DNA of 64,000 nt from Phytoactinopolyspora mesophila (GCF_010122465.1 NZ_WLZY01000006.1:62001-126000); one strand, 5' to 3'. Numbered from the stretch's first letter, positions 8,758-16,863 are shown. Numbers and translations: made by a program. Notes: generated by a model from the sequence alone, not told the origin.

Positions 8758-9838
8758 TTGGCCGACAATGTGGGCTACCGGGGAGTCAAGTTGCCCTGGC
8801 TTCGGGATGACCGTGAGGATAAGGCTGTGAGCGGGGTACGAGCGGTGGCGACCGCGGACTGGCTGGATTTCGTCCGCCGGGAGTACCCATTGGCCGAGGT
8901 GAGCTTCGTGCGCGACCTCGGCGGGAACTTCAACCCTGAATATGCAGGTCTCTGCCGCCCAAGGTGCCTTCGTCGTCCGGGTCTCACCAGAGTGGGTCGA
9001 TGTGGACCGGCTTACGGCAGTGCAGGCGGTGCGTGAGCATCTCCGCGGCCAGGGCTGGCCCATTCCCCAGACGATTCGTACTCGATCGGACAGGGGCCTG
9101 GCTCCATGGCGCGGCCGCCTCGTGGAGGTCGAGCGGTACGTCGAGCCACGCGGCACGAGCATGACCACTTGGCCTGCGATCAACGCTGGCATCCGGTGGC
9201 TCGCGCGGCTCCATGAAGACCTTCGCGCCGTGTCTGCCTCGCCGGCAGCGGCCAATCCTCCGATGGCGAATCATCTCGAAGCCGATGCTGTAGTTGCACC
9301 CATGATCGCCGGCATCGGCGCCTGGAACCTCTCCCCGGAGGAGGCGAGTTACCTCAAGGCCGCCGAGCGGCTAGCCGTGACACTCACCGAAGAGTCCCGA
9401 GGCTTTGAGCTGCCCCGCCAGTTGGTCCACGGCGACTTCTGGGCCGGCAACGTCTACATCTCTGGCAACCAGCTCACCTTGCTCCTCGACATGGACTTCC
9501 TCGGTGAACGCCCGCGGGTCGACGACTTGGCCGTCACCCTGTTCTTCATCAACGAACACATTGGTCGCGACGACACCTCTCAGGCTCGCATCGCCACGCT
9601 GCGCAACCTGGTCGACTTCTACGACGCCGCCGTCACCGTGCCGCTCAGCCCGACCGAACGCGCTGCCCTTCCCTACGCGATCCTTCGGACGCCTCTGACA
9701 TTCCTGCGCGACCTCGCCTACCTGGGCCCGTCCAGCCGCCTGGAACTGACCACACTCCGCGGCCCGGAGTACGAATGGGCTCTGAACCTACTCGAGACCC
9801 CTGGATGGCGAACCGCGTTCTGCGATCCACATTCATAA
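8758..9838 (+). pseudogene. Phosphotransferase (APH/choline-kinase-like), frameshifted
   Basis: The N-terminal part (WLDFVRREYPLAEVSFVRDL, then GGNFN) reads in one frame to about 8933. The rest continues in the next frame from about 8936 (LNMQVSAAQGAFVVRVS) to 9838. One extra C in the CCC run at 8933-8935 explains the break. The second part carries the catalytic loop LVHGDFWAGNVYI (HGD..N) and LLLDMDFLGERPR (metal-binding D), as in aminoglycoside/small-molecule phosphotransferases. The start is probably a GTG at 8827 or upstream. Either a pseudogene or a one-base sequencing error. Confidence 0.75.
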
Positions 9839-9930
9839 AGAGGCTGATGAGGTTGCGAGAATCGTTGGATTCCAGGTCCAGGTAGGTGGCCATTAGGTAG
9901 GTCGGCATACTGCTCAATGAGGCTGGCCAT
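9790..9930 (-). pseudogene. VapC/PIN-domain fragment
   Basis: The reverse strand encodes MASLIEQYADLP, a phrase typical of the last third of VapC toxins. After a frame change it reads LISLFMNVDRRTRFAI, reminiscent of the C-terminal DRR block. There is no N-terminal half. Too short and degraded for a firm call. Confidence 0.35.
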
Positions 9931-9976
9931 GCCGACTCCTCAGTGCGACCGCGCTCGGGGGCCATGTCGCAGCCGA

Positions 9977-10189
9977 TCACTTGAACTGGCCGAACCCTTC
10001 GGCGAGGTGCTCTTCGCTGTTTGCCCCGACGGCGGTGCCGTCTCCGCCCGTGCTTCCGAACCACGCCGGTGGCCAAGGCCGGTTTCGGCTTGCACGCAGG
10101 CACTCACGCATCTCCGCGAGCGCACGCGGTACCTGCTCATCGGGAAGCTCCGCGACCAGCCGAGCCAACTCCTCGCGTTCTCCGCTCAC
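9977..10189 (-). CDS. Small antitoxin-like hypothetical protein
   Basis: 70 aa (MSGEREELARLVAELPDEQV...). The N-terminal amphipathic helix is followed by a WPPAWFGS segment and an acidic tail. I recognise this only as a recurrent small actinobacterial protein of toxin-antitoxin neighbourhoods; no function is assigned. A decayed copy of its first codons lies at about 13463-13505, again just 5' of an HTH antitoxin gene on the opposite strand, so the two were probably once a repeated cassette. Confidence 0.45.
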   Translation of the reverse strand: MSGEREELARLVAELPDEQVPRALAEMRECLRASRNRPWPPAWFGSTGGDGTAVGANSEEHLAEGFGQFK

Positions 10190-10337
10190 GCGGGCAGCTT
10201 ACCGGGAACAGGAGTGGTGGATCGTGACTTGTTCCGTCCTTCGACGGAGGAGGCCTGTGATACTCCGCGCGGACTCGGAGGCAGGGAGGATCTCTGCGTG
10301 AAAACTGGCACAGAACCGCCTTCAATTTTGGGGCATC

Positions 10338-10453
10338 GGCTCCTCGCATACCGTGATCGCCGGCGTCAGGAGCGGCGTGCTCGGCGGCGAGTCGGCGGAT
10401 ACGGCGGCCTGGTCCTGCTCGCCAGAGATGGTCTCGTGGGCGCAGGGCGCTAG
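10338..10453 (+). pseudogene. Remnant of HTH antitoxin gene (C-terminal part)
   Basis: The frame reads LLAYRDRRRQERRARR, nearly identical to residues 3' of the HTH in the intact gene at 13578-14099. The upstream HTH codons are missing and the tail diverges, so this is a deleted copy of the same antitoxin. It forms, with the small gene at 9977-10189, a degraded version of the cassette near 13.5-14.3 kb. Confidence 0.6.
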
Positions 10454-10701
10454 CGGTAAGCGTCGCTACGTTTCGCGACGGTGAAGATTGTCACGGTTCG
10501 TTCAGCGTCGTTGATCTCGTACACGATGCGGTACTGCCCGAATCGGATGCGCCAATCGTGGTCGCTGCCTGCGAGCTTCTTCGCGCCGTGCGGGCGCGGT
10601 TCCGTTGTCAGGTCGATGATCCTAAGTAGCGCGGTCTCGAAGGCATCGCGTGGTAGGCGTTGGAGCTGCTTCAGAACGTCGGGGTGGAACTGAATTTTCA
10701 C
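10450..10701 (-). CDS. relE: RelE/ParE-family toxin
   Basis: 83 aa, with the RelE pattern: FHPDVLKQLQRLP at the start, KKLAGSDHDWRIRFGQYRIVYEI in the centre and VTIFTVAKRSDAY at the end. Arg/Lys residues on the central strands would contact the ribosome A-site in RelE mRNA interferases. It overlaps the antitoxin gene upstream by 4 bp (ATGA), a standard type II module. Confidence 0.9.
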   Translation of the reverse strand: MKIQFHPDVLKQLQRLPRDAFETALLRIIDLTTEPRPHGAKKLAGSDHDWRIRFGQYRIVYEINDAERTVTIFTVAKRSDAYR

Positions 10702-10970
10702 GAGGCTATGACCTCATCGGCACTGACGCCGAGGGCCTCCATCATCTCGGACAATGGCACGGCGGCGAAGCCCTCGGCGCGGAGTCCCCGAAGGCGCAAG
10801 GCGTCGGCGACGTCTGCGTGTTCGTGTAGGCGTTCGTAGTCCGCCATCGAGACGATGACGGCCACCTCAGAGCCGCTGTCGGTGATGATGGCTTCTTCGC
10901 CGGACGTGGCGACTTCACGGACGATCGAGCCGAGCTGGTTACGCAGGTCACGTAAGCTGTGTGTACTCAT
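10698..10970 (-). CDS. Phd/YefM-family antitoxin
   Basis: About 90 aa from ATG 10970 (MSTHSLRDLRNQLGSIVREV); longer in-frame starts exist at 10979 and 11006. The N-terminal Phd fold (EEAIITDSGSEVAVIVSMADYERL) binds DNA, and the C-terminal helices would wrap the RelE-like toxin encoded directly downstream. Likely autorepressing. Confidence 0.9.
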   Translation of the reverse strand: MSTHSLRDLRNQLGSIVREVATSGEEAIITDSGSEVAVIVSMADYERLHEHADVADALRLRGLRAEGFAAVPLSEMMEALGVSADEVIAS

Positions 10971-10980
10971 GTTCAACATG

Positions 10981-11178
10981 TTACACTCGTGGTCTGGCGC
11001 GGACAACAGGGCGTGTGATCATCATCGTGAAATCGGAAGTCGAGCCTGGGCTGAGCAGGGCCGCGAACTGATCGCCGGAGTCGGCGATGACGCGTACGGG
11101 GTGGTCCATCCAGATCTGGCCGTGATGGGTTTCGTATCGGGTTCTCAGTGAGGCTGGCTGGAAGAGTTGATCGGTCAT
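10981..11178 (-). pseudogene. Short DUF402-like fragment
   Basis: 65 codons reading SLRTRYETHHGQIWMDHPVRVIAD, weakly like the N-terminal strands of DUF402 nucleoside-phosphate hydrolases. The conserved acidic C-terminal half is absent. It lies immediately upstream of the antitoxin gene. Low certainty. Confidence 0.3.
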
Positions 11179-11260
11179 CGGGGGCCGGGGCCTGGCGACC
11201 AGAGCCCTTGCTCAAGGGCCACAAAGAAGGTGAGGGGGGCTTGTCGGTGCGGAGTGGCGG

Positions 11261-11706
11261 TCAGACGCTGGCCCGCATGGTGGTTAGCCACCTCTCACGG
11301 CGCTGTCCCTTCGCCGGGATCAGTCTGCTGGATTCGTCCGGATAGGAGACGGCGAAGGCATGAATGATCAGTTTGTCGTCGGCGATGACGTGACGGCGCC
11401 CGTGCGCTCGCATGACTCTAGTCATCAGTTCGAAGGTGTCGAGATACTCGTCGTGGTCGGCGTACAGCATGCGAGCGCACGAGAGTCCGACCTGCTCGGC
11501 AATATCACGAAAGAGCGGGGCGTTCGGAATCAACGCGCAGCATGGGTGAAGACGGTTGAGGTAGATGCCGGTGTTGTCGCTCAGCTCGCCGGGCATCGGA
11601 GTTTCACCATCCCATGACATGCGGGGACCGACGCCGAATGCATCCGGATGGGCTGCCAACACCTTGAGCAGTGCTGCCACAGTGCTCTTGCCGCAGCTGC
11701 TGGAGC
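11261..11706 (-). pseudogene. P-loop NTPase/kinase-like gene truncated by an integrase remnant
   Basis: The readable protein begins in the middle of a Walker A motif (SSSCGKSTVAALLKVL) and continues with YLNRLHPCCALIPNAPLF and YADHDEYLDTFELMTRVMRAHGRRHVIADDK. The bases upstream of the P-loop (from about 11702) belong to the integrase remnant on the other strand, so the true 5' end is gone. The frame stays open through the integrase antisense, which makes an artificial 213-aa protein. Confidence 0.6.
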
Positions 11707-11923
11707 CAGCCTGCGTGAGCTGATGCGACGGCTCGGTCATTCCAGCGCGAGGGCGCTGATCTACTAACACGCCACCAGCGACCGGGACCGCGCCATCGCG
11801 GCCGGTCTGGACACGCTGATCGCAGGTCTCAAGGCCGTTGAGACAGGCAACGATGACGAAGGTCCGCCGCTCGTCGCCGCTCGTCGGCGCTCGATCGGGC
11901 ACGTAACAGGCACGAAGGGCTGA
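11702..11923 (+). pseudogene. Tyrosine integrase 3' remnant 1
   Basis: Codons match the last 70 or so residues of the intact integrase at 25039-26202: GASLRELM.RLGHSSAR, then HATSDRDRAIAAGLD and EGPPLV. One codon is deleted before the catalytic Tyr, and the codon after Tyr is TAA (11765-11767) instead of CAG. It is followed by the same arm site, terminator and att arrangement as the intact element, so it marks an older integration at this tRNA site. Confidence 0.9.
11892..11913 (+). other. Integrase arm-type site, remnant copy
   Basis: CGATCGGGCACGTAACAGGCAC corresponds to the paired CGGGCAC motifs seen near both ends of the intact element (17082 and 26188). Spacing is conserved, with one altered base in the second motif. 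Confidence 0.5.
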
Positions 11924-11940
11924 GAGGAGGTGAGACGATG

Positions 11941-11981
11941 AAGGCCCAGATCAGCGGAAACTACCATCTGACCTGGGCCTT
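11941..11981. terminator. Hairpin terminator before att copy 1
   Basis: The stem AAGGCCCAG (11941-11949) pairs with CTGGGCCTT (11973-11981). It is homologous to the hairpin downstream of the intact integrase. Confidence 0.7.
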
Positions 11982-11986
11982 AGCGC

Positions 11987-12031
11987 GTGGAGCGGGTGAC
12001 CGGGATTGAACCGGCACAACCAGCTTGGAAG
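11987..12031. repeat. att copy 1 (tRNA-Gly 3'-end repeat)
   Basis: 45 bp identical to the anticodon-loop-to-CCA part of tRNA-Gly at 26283-26327. It is the left boundary of the older element remnant (11987-16972). Confidence 0.9.
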
Positions 12032-12163
12032 AACGGCGCCAAGCCAGGTGCTGGGCCGTTGACCAGTGCGAACGGTGACCGTGGTTGTCCGATCAGGCTT
12101 CTGATTGGCTGGGCCTTATCGCACGCGAATCGCACGACGCAGGAGACTCCTGGACACGTTCCT
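12032..12163. other. Spacer after att copy 1
   Basis: No gene is recognisable between the att copy and the antitoxin remnant that begins at 12164. Confidence 0.4.
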
Positions 12164-12333
12164 CTAAGCGGCCGTGCCCCGTTGTTGTTCGATGCGTTCG
12201 GCGATCCAGATCTTGATGATGGACTGGCGGGCGACGCCCGGTCGTCGTGCTCCAGGTCCCGGGAGGGGATCATCCAGGTGGGGACGTCGACATTGACGCG
12301 GCGTTGGCCTTTGCTGCGGTGGCGAGCCTTCGA
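12164..12333 (-). pseudogene. Ribbon-helix-helix (BrnA/CopG-like) antitoxin, frameshifted
   Basis: One frame gives QRRVNVDVPTWMI, the N-terminal beta-strand region. After a shift another frame gives GVARQSIIKIWIAERIEQQ and a TAG at 12164-12166. Joined, these match the compact RHH antitoxin layout. The partner toxin is not visible next to it. Confidence 0.6.
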
Positions 12334-12377
12334 TGGGCACCGCCTGTCGACTAGTGGCGCTGGTCTGGCTGAGTGGG

Positions 12378-12800
12378 TCAGGCTACCGAACCAGCCGAGA
12401 CAACCCACTCTGTCGGCTGCCCAGTGACCTCGGCGATCAGGTCGTAGTCAGCGTCGTAGTGCAAGACGGCGGCGTCGTTGACGTCGGCGCACGCGGCGAT
12501 GGTGAGGTCGGCTAGTGAGACTCCACGATGCTGGCTTCTGCTGGCTAGCTGCCGCTGAGCTCCGAGTGCGCGCGTCATGACCTCGTGCGTCATTGGCAGC
12601 TCAGTGAAACCGCTGACCAGAGCAGCTCGACGGGAATCGTAGTCTTTGGCCGAGGTGGCACTTCTGAGCACCTCGAGATCGACAATGGCGCAGCGGTACA
12701 GGGGGCGCAAGACTCCCAGCTCTTCGACACGCTCGCCGACCTCAGGCGTGGCCAAGCGGTGTATGACGGAGGTGTCGAGCAGATATCCCGTCAGCGCCAC
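12378..12800 (-). CDS. vapC: VapC-type PIN-domain ribonuclease toxin
   Basis: 140 aa. PIN acidic residues are in place: LLDTSVIHRL near residue 9, the E of DLEVL near residue 43, SLADLTIAACA near residue 95 and the D of HYDADYDLIAEV near residue 118, forming the Mg-dependent RNase site. It overlaps the 3' end of the vapB gene by 10 bp. It appears intact, unlike much of its surroundings. Confidence 0.92.
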   Translation of the reverse strand: MALTGYLLDTSVIHRLATPEVGERVEELGVLRPLYRCAIVDLEVLRSATSAKDYDSRRAALVSGFTELPMTHEVMTRALGAQRQLASRSQHRGVSLADLTIAACADVNDAAVLHYDADYDLIAEVTGQPTEWVVSAGSVA

Positions 12801-12997
12801 GCTTCATCCGCCTGACGGTCAAGCTCGGCAGGTGTCATGTCCGACTCGGCGATAAGGTCGCCCAGCCGACGACGTGCGTGCTTGGCCGTCGTCGCTCTCA
12901 ACGCGGCTTCGACCGTGGCGCGTTTCGTCGTTGTGCCGAGGATCTCTCCGGCCTGCGCCAGTAGGTCGTCGTCGATGTCAATCTGAGTCTTAGACAT
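12791..12997 (-). CDS. vapB: VapB-family antitoxin
   Basis: 68 aa from ATG 12997 (MSKTQIDIDDDLLAQAGEIL); a longer in-frame start at 13027 is less likely. The N-terminal strand and TTTKRATVEAALR helix give a ribbon-helix-helix-type DNA-binding unit, and the C-terminal tail binds the VapC encoded immediately downstream. Confidence 0.9.
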   Translation of the reverse strand: MSKTQIDIDDDLLAQAGEILGTTTKRATVEAALRATTAKHARRRLGDLIAESDMTPAELDRQADEAWR

Positions 12998-13149
12998 TCG
13001 GATACCCCTTCGCATAGATCTCAGCAAGTGTATCTCACACTATGTATCACGCGCGAGGGGCGGTGCCGGTGGCGGCATCTTGTGCGGCTTCGGGGGCAGC
13101 GCTGGCGACCCAGAACCCCCTTCGCGGTTGCGATGGTGCCGCAACGCCT

Positions 13150-13340
13150 CAATGTAGCCACGAAGCGCGGTGGCGTTCTCGGGCCGGTGTCCAGTGAAGA
13201 TGATCTTGTTCGACCCAGGCCACACCTCGGCCGAGTCGTCGGCGGAGCTGCTGGGCGACCGTCGACTTTCCTGCGCCGGAGTTGCCGCGCAAGATCACCA
13301 ACCGAGTGTCTCTACTGCCGACCACGCTGCGACAGGCTAC
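13150..13340 (-). pseudogene. P-loop kinase N-terminal fragment
   Basis: Reads RLVILRGNSGAGKSTVAQQL then RRRLGRGVAWVEQDHL, a Walker A motif and following strand of a small zeta-toxin/kinase-like protein. After about 50 residues the frame breaks (HTGR-like codons continue in another frame) and the remaining domain is missing. Confidence 0.55.
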
Positions 13341-13577
13341 CGTCCGGAGGTCGATGAGCCCGAAGTCTGCCGTCCCCGGCGCGGATGCTGATGAGAATCG
13401 CTTAAGCGACCTCGGTTGATGATGGATGAAGCTTGCGCTCGGTGAGCGCTGGGGACCTGCTCGTCGGGGATTCATCCGCGAGCCGAGCCACTCCTCGCGG
13501 TAATTTGAGAAGGGGATGCAAGAACAACGCCCGGGATGATGCCTAGTTGTTGCGATTTTTTCGTTTTGCTCGGCAGG
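13341..13577. other. Interval with decayed antitoxin-like codons
   Basis: No intact gene. About 13463-13505 resembles the first 20 codons of the small gene at 9977-10189 (minus strand), with indels. The rest shows nothing recognisable. Confidence 0.4.
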
Positions 13578-14099
13578 ATGGCTGCTATCAACACGGATGT
13601 ACAGGACAGCGCCCGCTACGACGAGCTTATTGTGCTTCCGCCTAGCGATATGGCGGCAATGGTGCGGCTTGCCAGCCTGTTGAAGCGGCACAGCGAGCCC
13701 CCGGGGCTGGTCGGGCCTGACGGTGAGCAGGTGCCGCTTCCGCTGGAGGTGTACGAAGTGCTTGTGCAGGTCGTCGCTGCGATGAAGGCGGGTAAGGCCA
13801 TCGCGGTGGCGCCGTTGGAGCAGCGGCTGACAACCCAGCAGGCAGCGGATCTCCTGGGGACCAGTCGTCCGACGCTGGTGAAGTTGCTTGACGAGCACGA
13901 GATCCCATACGAGCAACCTGGCCGGCACCGCCGGGTTCGCCTGAGCGATGTCCTTGCATACCGTGATCGTCGGCGTCAGGAACGGCGGGCTCGGCTTGAT
14001 GATATGACTCGCCAGGCTGTTGAGGACGGGTTGTACGACGCTTCGTCCGAGGCGTACACGCAGGCGTTGCGCAAGGCTCGCGGGAAGCCGGCAGTTTGA
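13578..14099 (+). CDS. Excisionase-type HTH antitoxin (partner of PIN toxin)
   Basis: About 173 aa from ATG 13578 (MAAINTDVQDSARYDEL); an upstream in-frame start at 13536 is poor. Residues about 85-140 form a MerR/excisionase-like HTH (LTTQQAADLLGTSRPTLVKL, then YEQPGRHRRVRLSDVLAYRD). The basic linker and acidic C-terminus (DDMTRQAVEDGLYDASSEA) fit antitoxins of PIN toxins. The PIN gene begins one base after its stop, as in a type II operon, but is broken. Confidence 0.8.
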   Translation: MAAINTDVQDSARYDELIVLPPSDMAAMVRLASLLKRHSEPPGLVGPDGEQVPLPLEVYEVLVQVVAAMKAGKAIAVAPLEQRLTTQQAADLLGTSRPTLVKLLDEHEIPYEQPGRHRRVRLSDVLAYRDRRRQERRARLDDMTRQAVEDGLYDASSEAYTQALRKARGKPAV

Positions 14100-14100
14100 C

Positions 14101-14320
14101 GTGTCGAGGTTCGTCGTCGTGCTGGACGCGTGCGTCCTTGTGCCGATCAGTCTTGCGGACACATTGCTGAGAATCGCCGAGGTGGAGCTGTATCGGCCTG
14201 TCTGGTCGCAGAAGATCCTCGACGAGGCACGAACTGCGGTTCTCGGGATCCATCCTGATGAGGACCCCACGGTCGCGTGGACGCGCGGTTACATTCGATG
14301 AACGACACGTTCGAAGACGC
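14101..14320 (+). pseudogene. PIN-domain toxin, 5' part, frameshifted and truncated
   Basis: From GTG 14101 it reads VVVLDACVLVPISLADTLLR (first PIN Asp) and YRPVWSQKILDEARTAV. An indel near 14265-14278 then shifts the frame: the expected VDARLHSMNDTFEDA follows in another frame while the original frame hits TGA at 14299-14301. Homology stops at 14320, the end of a 51-bp repeat shared with 15691-15741, where a C-terminal-like piece resumes. Confidence 0.8.
14270..14320 (+). repeat. 51-bp direct repeat, copy 1
   Basis: This matches 15691-15741 with two mismatches. Both lie inside PIN-toxin coding remnants. The copies flank the broken phosphotransferase block. Confidence 0.85.
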
Positions 14321-14382
14321 GAGCCCGGTGCGCGTCGGCCCGCGCGACGTTCGGGCGTGCCCAACGCTCAGACAGGTCCTGA

Positions 14383-15250
14383 TCATTTGTGGAACGCGGC
14401 TCGGGTCGCGGCTGCAGCGGCGCGGATGTATTCGGGATCGAACCACTCGACCTCACCGCCGTGGTGCCTATCGATGTAACGCCGATAGTCGAACGCCATG
14501 AGGTACAGCGGCCGTATGCACATCACCGCCCCGAGTCGGTCGAGTTCCTCGTCGGTCAGCTCGACGTGTCGCCGGTATGCGTTGACGCCCGCGTCGATCA
14601 GTTCCTCATTCAGCCAGGTGCCCCACATCAGGTAGGCGAAGTCGACGAGTCGCGGACCGCGCCCAGACGCCTTCCAGTTGATCGCGACGGGTCCGTGTTC
14701 GCTCACGACGGCGTGATCGGGGGCGTGGAGGAGGTTGCCGTGGAGCAACGCCTCGGGAAGGCCGTGACCGTCGTCAGCCGAGCGCATCTGGGCGCGGATC
14801 TGCGCGAATCGCTCGCGATGGGGGAGAGATCGGCGTACTTGACCGCGCCGCGCTTCCGTCGAACTCAGATCCAGCACCGCCGTCGAGCGCGAGGCGTTCC
14901 GCGGGGTAGTCGTGCCGCTCCAGGAATCGCAGGATCGCGGCGTCGCCCTCGACGCCGGCCCTCGGACGGGCGGGAGGGAACGCACGCGCGATCCACGGGT
15001 CGCCGTCACGCCTGTCGATGCGGAAGACGTAGGTCTTGTGCACACTGACCTTCGTCGCCGCGACCGGGTGGATGCCGTAGCAATCCCGAAGATGGGCGAG
15101 CAGGCGGTCAGCGGCGGGTTCGTGGTTCATGCGGGTACCGAGGCCCTCGAGATCGGTCAGCGCTTCGGTGTAGCGCTGCCCGGTTTCTTGGGCGTGGCGC
15201 CGGACAACCTTCTTGAAGCTGGCGTCCCTGGTCATGGGAACAAGCCTCAT
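14383..15250 (-). pseudogene. APH-type phosphotransferase, frameshifted
   Basis: Starts at ATG 15250 or 15235 (MTRDASFKKVVRRHAQETGQ). The N-terminal lobe reads VSVHKTYVFRIDRRDGDPWIAR and FLERHDYPAERL. Near 14870 the frame shifts, and VLDLSSTEARR, LLHGNLLHAPDHAVV and INWKASGRGPRLVDFAYLMW follow to the stop at 14383. The catalytic loop has HGN where most APH enzymes have HGD, and INWK where IDWK is usual. Both are Asp to Asn differences, so even the unbroken form may be inactive or a divergent branch. Confidence 0.75.
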
Positions 15251-15619
15251 CTGAACACCTTCGTCCCCCAGCGACGCGGTGTTGGAGAATGGCTTGTGAC
15301 GTCGACGACCGAGAGGGCGATTTCCCCTTCGCCAATGGAACCCCGGCTGGGGTGGATGTTCCACAGCTCGGCGACTGGTCGCCGCCGTGCAGGCACTGTC
15401 GCAGAGCAGCCGTGCATTCGTCAAGGACTGCACCCGGTACCGGTCGCGGGCGAGACGGTGTCACTGAACGCGCGGTGCCGCGCGGCATCCGGGACGGCGC
15501 TGGGTCACGACTGCGCCGTAGCCGATGGGGCTGTTTGAGAACGTCGTGAGGTTCACATATCAAATCTACTCGTGATTCTTTGTCATGTAGTGCGAGATCT
15601 CAACGCGAGTTGGTGTGAT
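15251..15619. other. Gene-poor interval with an AT-rich patch
   Basis: No credible gene. 15555-15595 is locally AT-rich for this genome and may hold the promoter of the broken phosphotransferase or the end of an inserted segment. Confidence 0.4.
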
Positions 15620-15680
15620 CGGCATCCTTACGTCATCTCAACGTAGAGCCTTGTTCCGTTGAGATGACGTAAGGATGCCG
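15620..15680. repeat. 24-bp perfect inverted repeat
   Basis: The arm 15620-15643 (CGGCATCCTTACG...) is perfectly complementary to 15657-15680, with a 13-base loop. There is no T-run, so it is not a standard terminator. It ends 10 bp before the second 51-bp repeat, at the boundary of the phosphotransferase block. Confidence 0.85.
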
Positions 15681-15690
15681 AACGAAGCGG

Positions 15691-15850
15691 CGGTCGCGTG
15701 GATGCGCGGTTGCATTCGATGAACGACACGTTCGAAGACGCATTCGTCGCTGGCTGGGAACCTCGCGCATGGCGGCATCAACTTGCGTGACGAGAATGAG
15801 CGCCACGTCGTCCCACCGCATGCGCCGCGAACACCGCGATCAAGTGCATG
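15691..15850 (+). pseudogene. PIN-domain toxin, second fragment with 51-bp repeat copy 2
   Basis: 15691-15741 repeats 14270-14320. The shifted frame reads VDARLHSMNDTFEDAFVAGW and then, after another frame change, DENERHVVPP, which fits the DDRHVVAAA block of PIN toxins. It is therefore the C-terminal side of the same gene family, heavily decayed. Confidence 0.65.
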
Positions 15851-15989
15851 GGCGCCGCTACCGCAACTACCGGCAATACGAGGCTCGTATCCTGCTACCC
15901 AGCCATCGGCCGACACGCCGATGGCGACACGTTTGAATCAGCAGGCCACCACAGCCAACTGCGGATGAGCCGGAAGGAGGAGGCGTTTC

Positions 15990-16742
15990 ATGAGTGAAGC
16001 GTTCTACTCGCACGCGACGCTGTACGACCTCATGTTCCCGGGCGGCGTGCCCGCGGTCGACTTCTACCGCACCGAGGCCAATCGGCGAGGCGGGCGCGTA
16101 TTCGAACTCGGGTGCGGCACCGGGCACAAGCTGATCCCCATCGCGTCCGACGGGCATCCGTGCGTCGGTCTGGACTTCTCGTCAGACATGCTGGCTGAGG
16201 CTCAGCGCAAGGCGAACGAGTGCGGTGTAGCGGTGGAATGGGTGCAGGGCGACATGCGAACCTTCGATCTGGACCGCACATTCGACTTCGTGTTTATCGC
16301 AGCCAATTCCTTACTGCATCTGCATGAGGCTGAGGATCTGGTGAGCTGCTTCCGGTCGGTTCGAAGACACCTGGCACCTGGAGCACGATTGGTCTTCGAT
16401 GTGTTCAACCCAAGCGTGCGCCTACTTGCTGAAGCCGATGGCGTGCGTCGCACCCGGGAGTCGTTGTCGTTCTTGGACCCTGACCGTGGCAACGTTAGCG
16501 TCGATGTCGCTGAGGTCTACGATGCGCCCGCGCAAGTGACTCGCGGGACGTGGTACCTCTCGACTAGCTCCGAGCCCGACTTCGTCGTCGCACCGCTGGA
16601 AATCAGGAGCATCTTCCCGCAAGAGCTGCCGCTGCTCCTCTCACTCGGCGGCCTTCGGCTCGTCGAGCGCTTCAGCGACTGGTCCAGTCGACCATTTGCC
16701 GGTGATGCGGCGCTTCAACTCTGCATCTGCGAATCCGCGTGA
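15990..16742 (+). CDS. Class I SAM-dependent methyltransferase
   Basis: 250 aa. Motif I is VFELGCGTGHKL (about residues 37-48), followed by the acidic end of strand 2 (GLDFSSDML), then VQGDMRTFDL and FDFVFIAANSLLHL. GGAGGAGG precedes the ATG. The substrate cannot be told; relatives act on small molecules. It is the only clearly intact non-toxin gene in the older element remnant and ends inside the integrase scar. Confidence 0.88.
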   Translation: MSEAFYSHATLYDLMFPGGVPAVDFYRTEANRRGGRVFELGCGTGHKLIPIASDGHPCVGLDFSSDMLAEAQRKANECGVAVEWVQGDMRTFDLDRTFDFVFIAANSLLHLHEAEDLVSCFRSVRRHLAPGARLVFDVFNPSVRLLAEADGVRRTRESLSFLDPDRGNVSVDVAEVYDAPAQVTRGTWYLSTSSEPDFVVAPLEIRSIFPQELPLLLSLGGLRLVERFSDWSSRPFAGDAALQLCICESA

Positions 16743-16828
16743 TTGAAGAAGCGGCGGCACGGGCAATCGCCGACGCTATGGATGCCCTGGCTGGCGCTGA
16801 CGACGGCGAAGGGGAGGACTCCGAATGA
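16743..16828 (+). pseudogene. Tyrosine integrase C-terminal remnant 2
   Basis: The last 28 codons (EEAAARAIADAMDALAG, then DDGEGEDSE and stop) correspond to the tail RDRAIAAGLDSLIAGIG and GEGDDEG of the intact integrase. Everything upstream, including the catalytic residues, has been replaced by the methyltransferase gene. It is followed by a terminator and att copy 2, as in the intact element. Confidence 0.75.
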
Positions 16829-16863
16829 CCACTACTGTGGCCCGTGCGTGGCCCACGACATGC

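Noticed and set aside
14389-15048. A 219-codon plus-strand frame opposite the broken phosphotransferase
   Set aside because: The minus strand carries recognisable kinase motifs; the plus frame has none.
8155-15604. GCGAGATCTCAAC occurring at 8155-8167 and 15592-15604
   Set aside because: Two copies of a short motif containing a palindromic BglII-like core are not enough to claim a repeat pair or element ends; flanks do not match.
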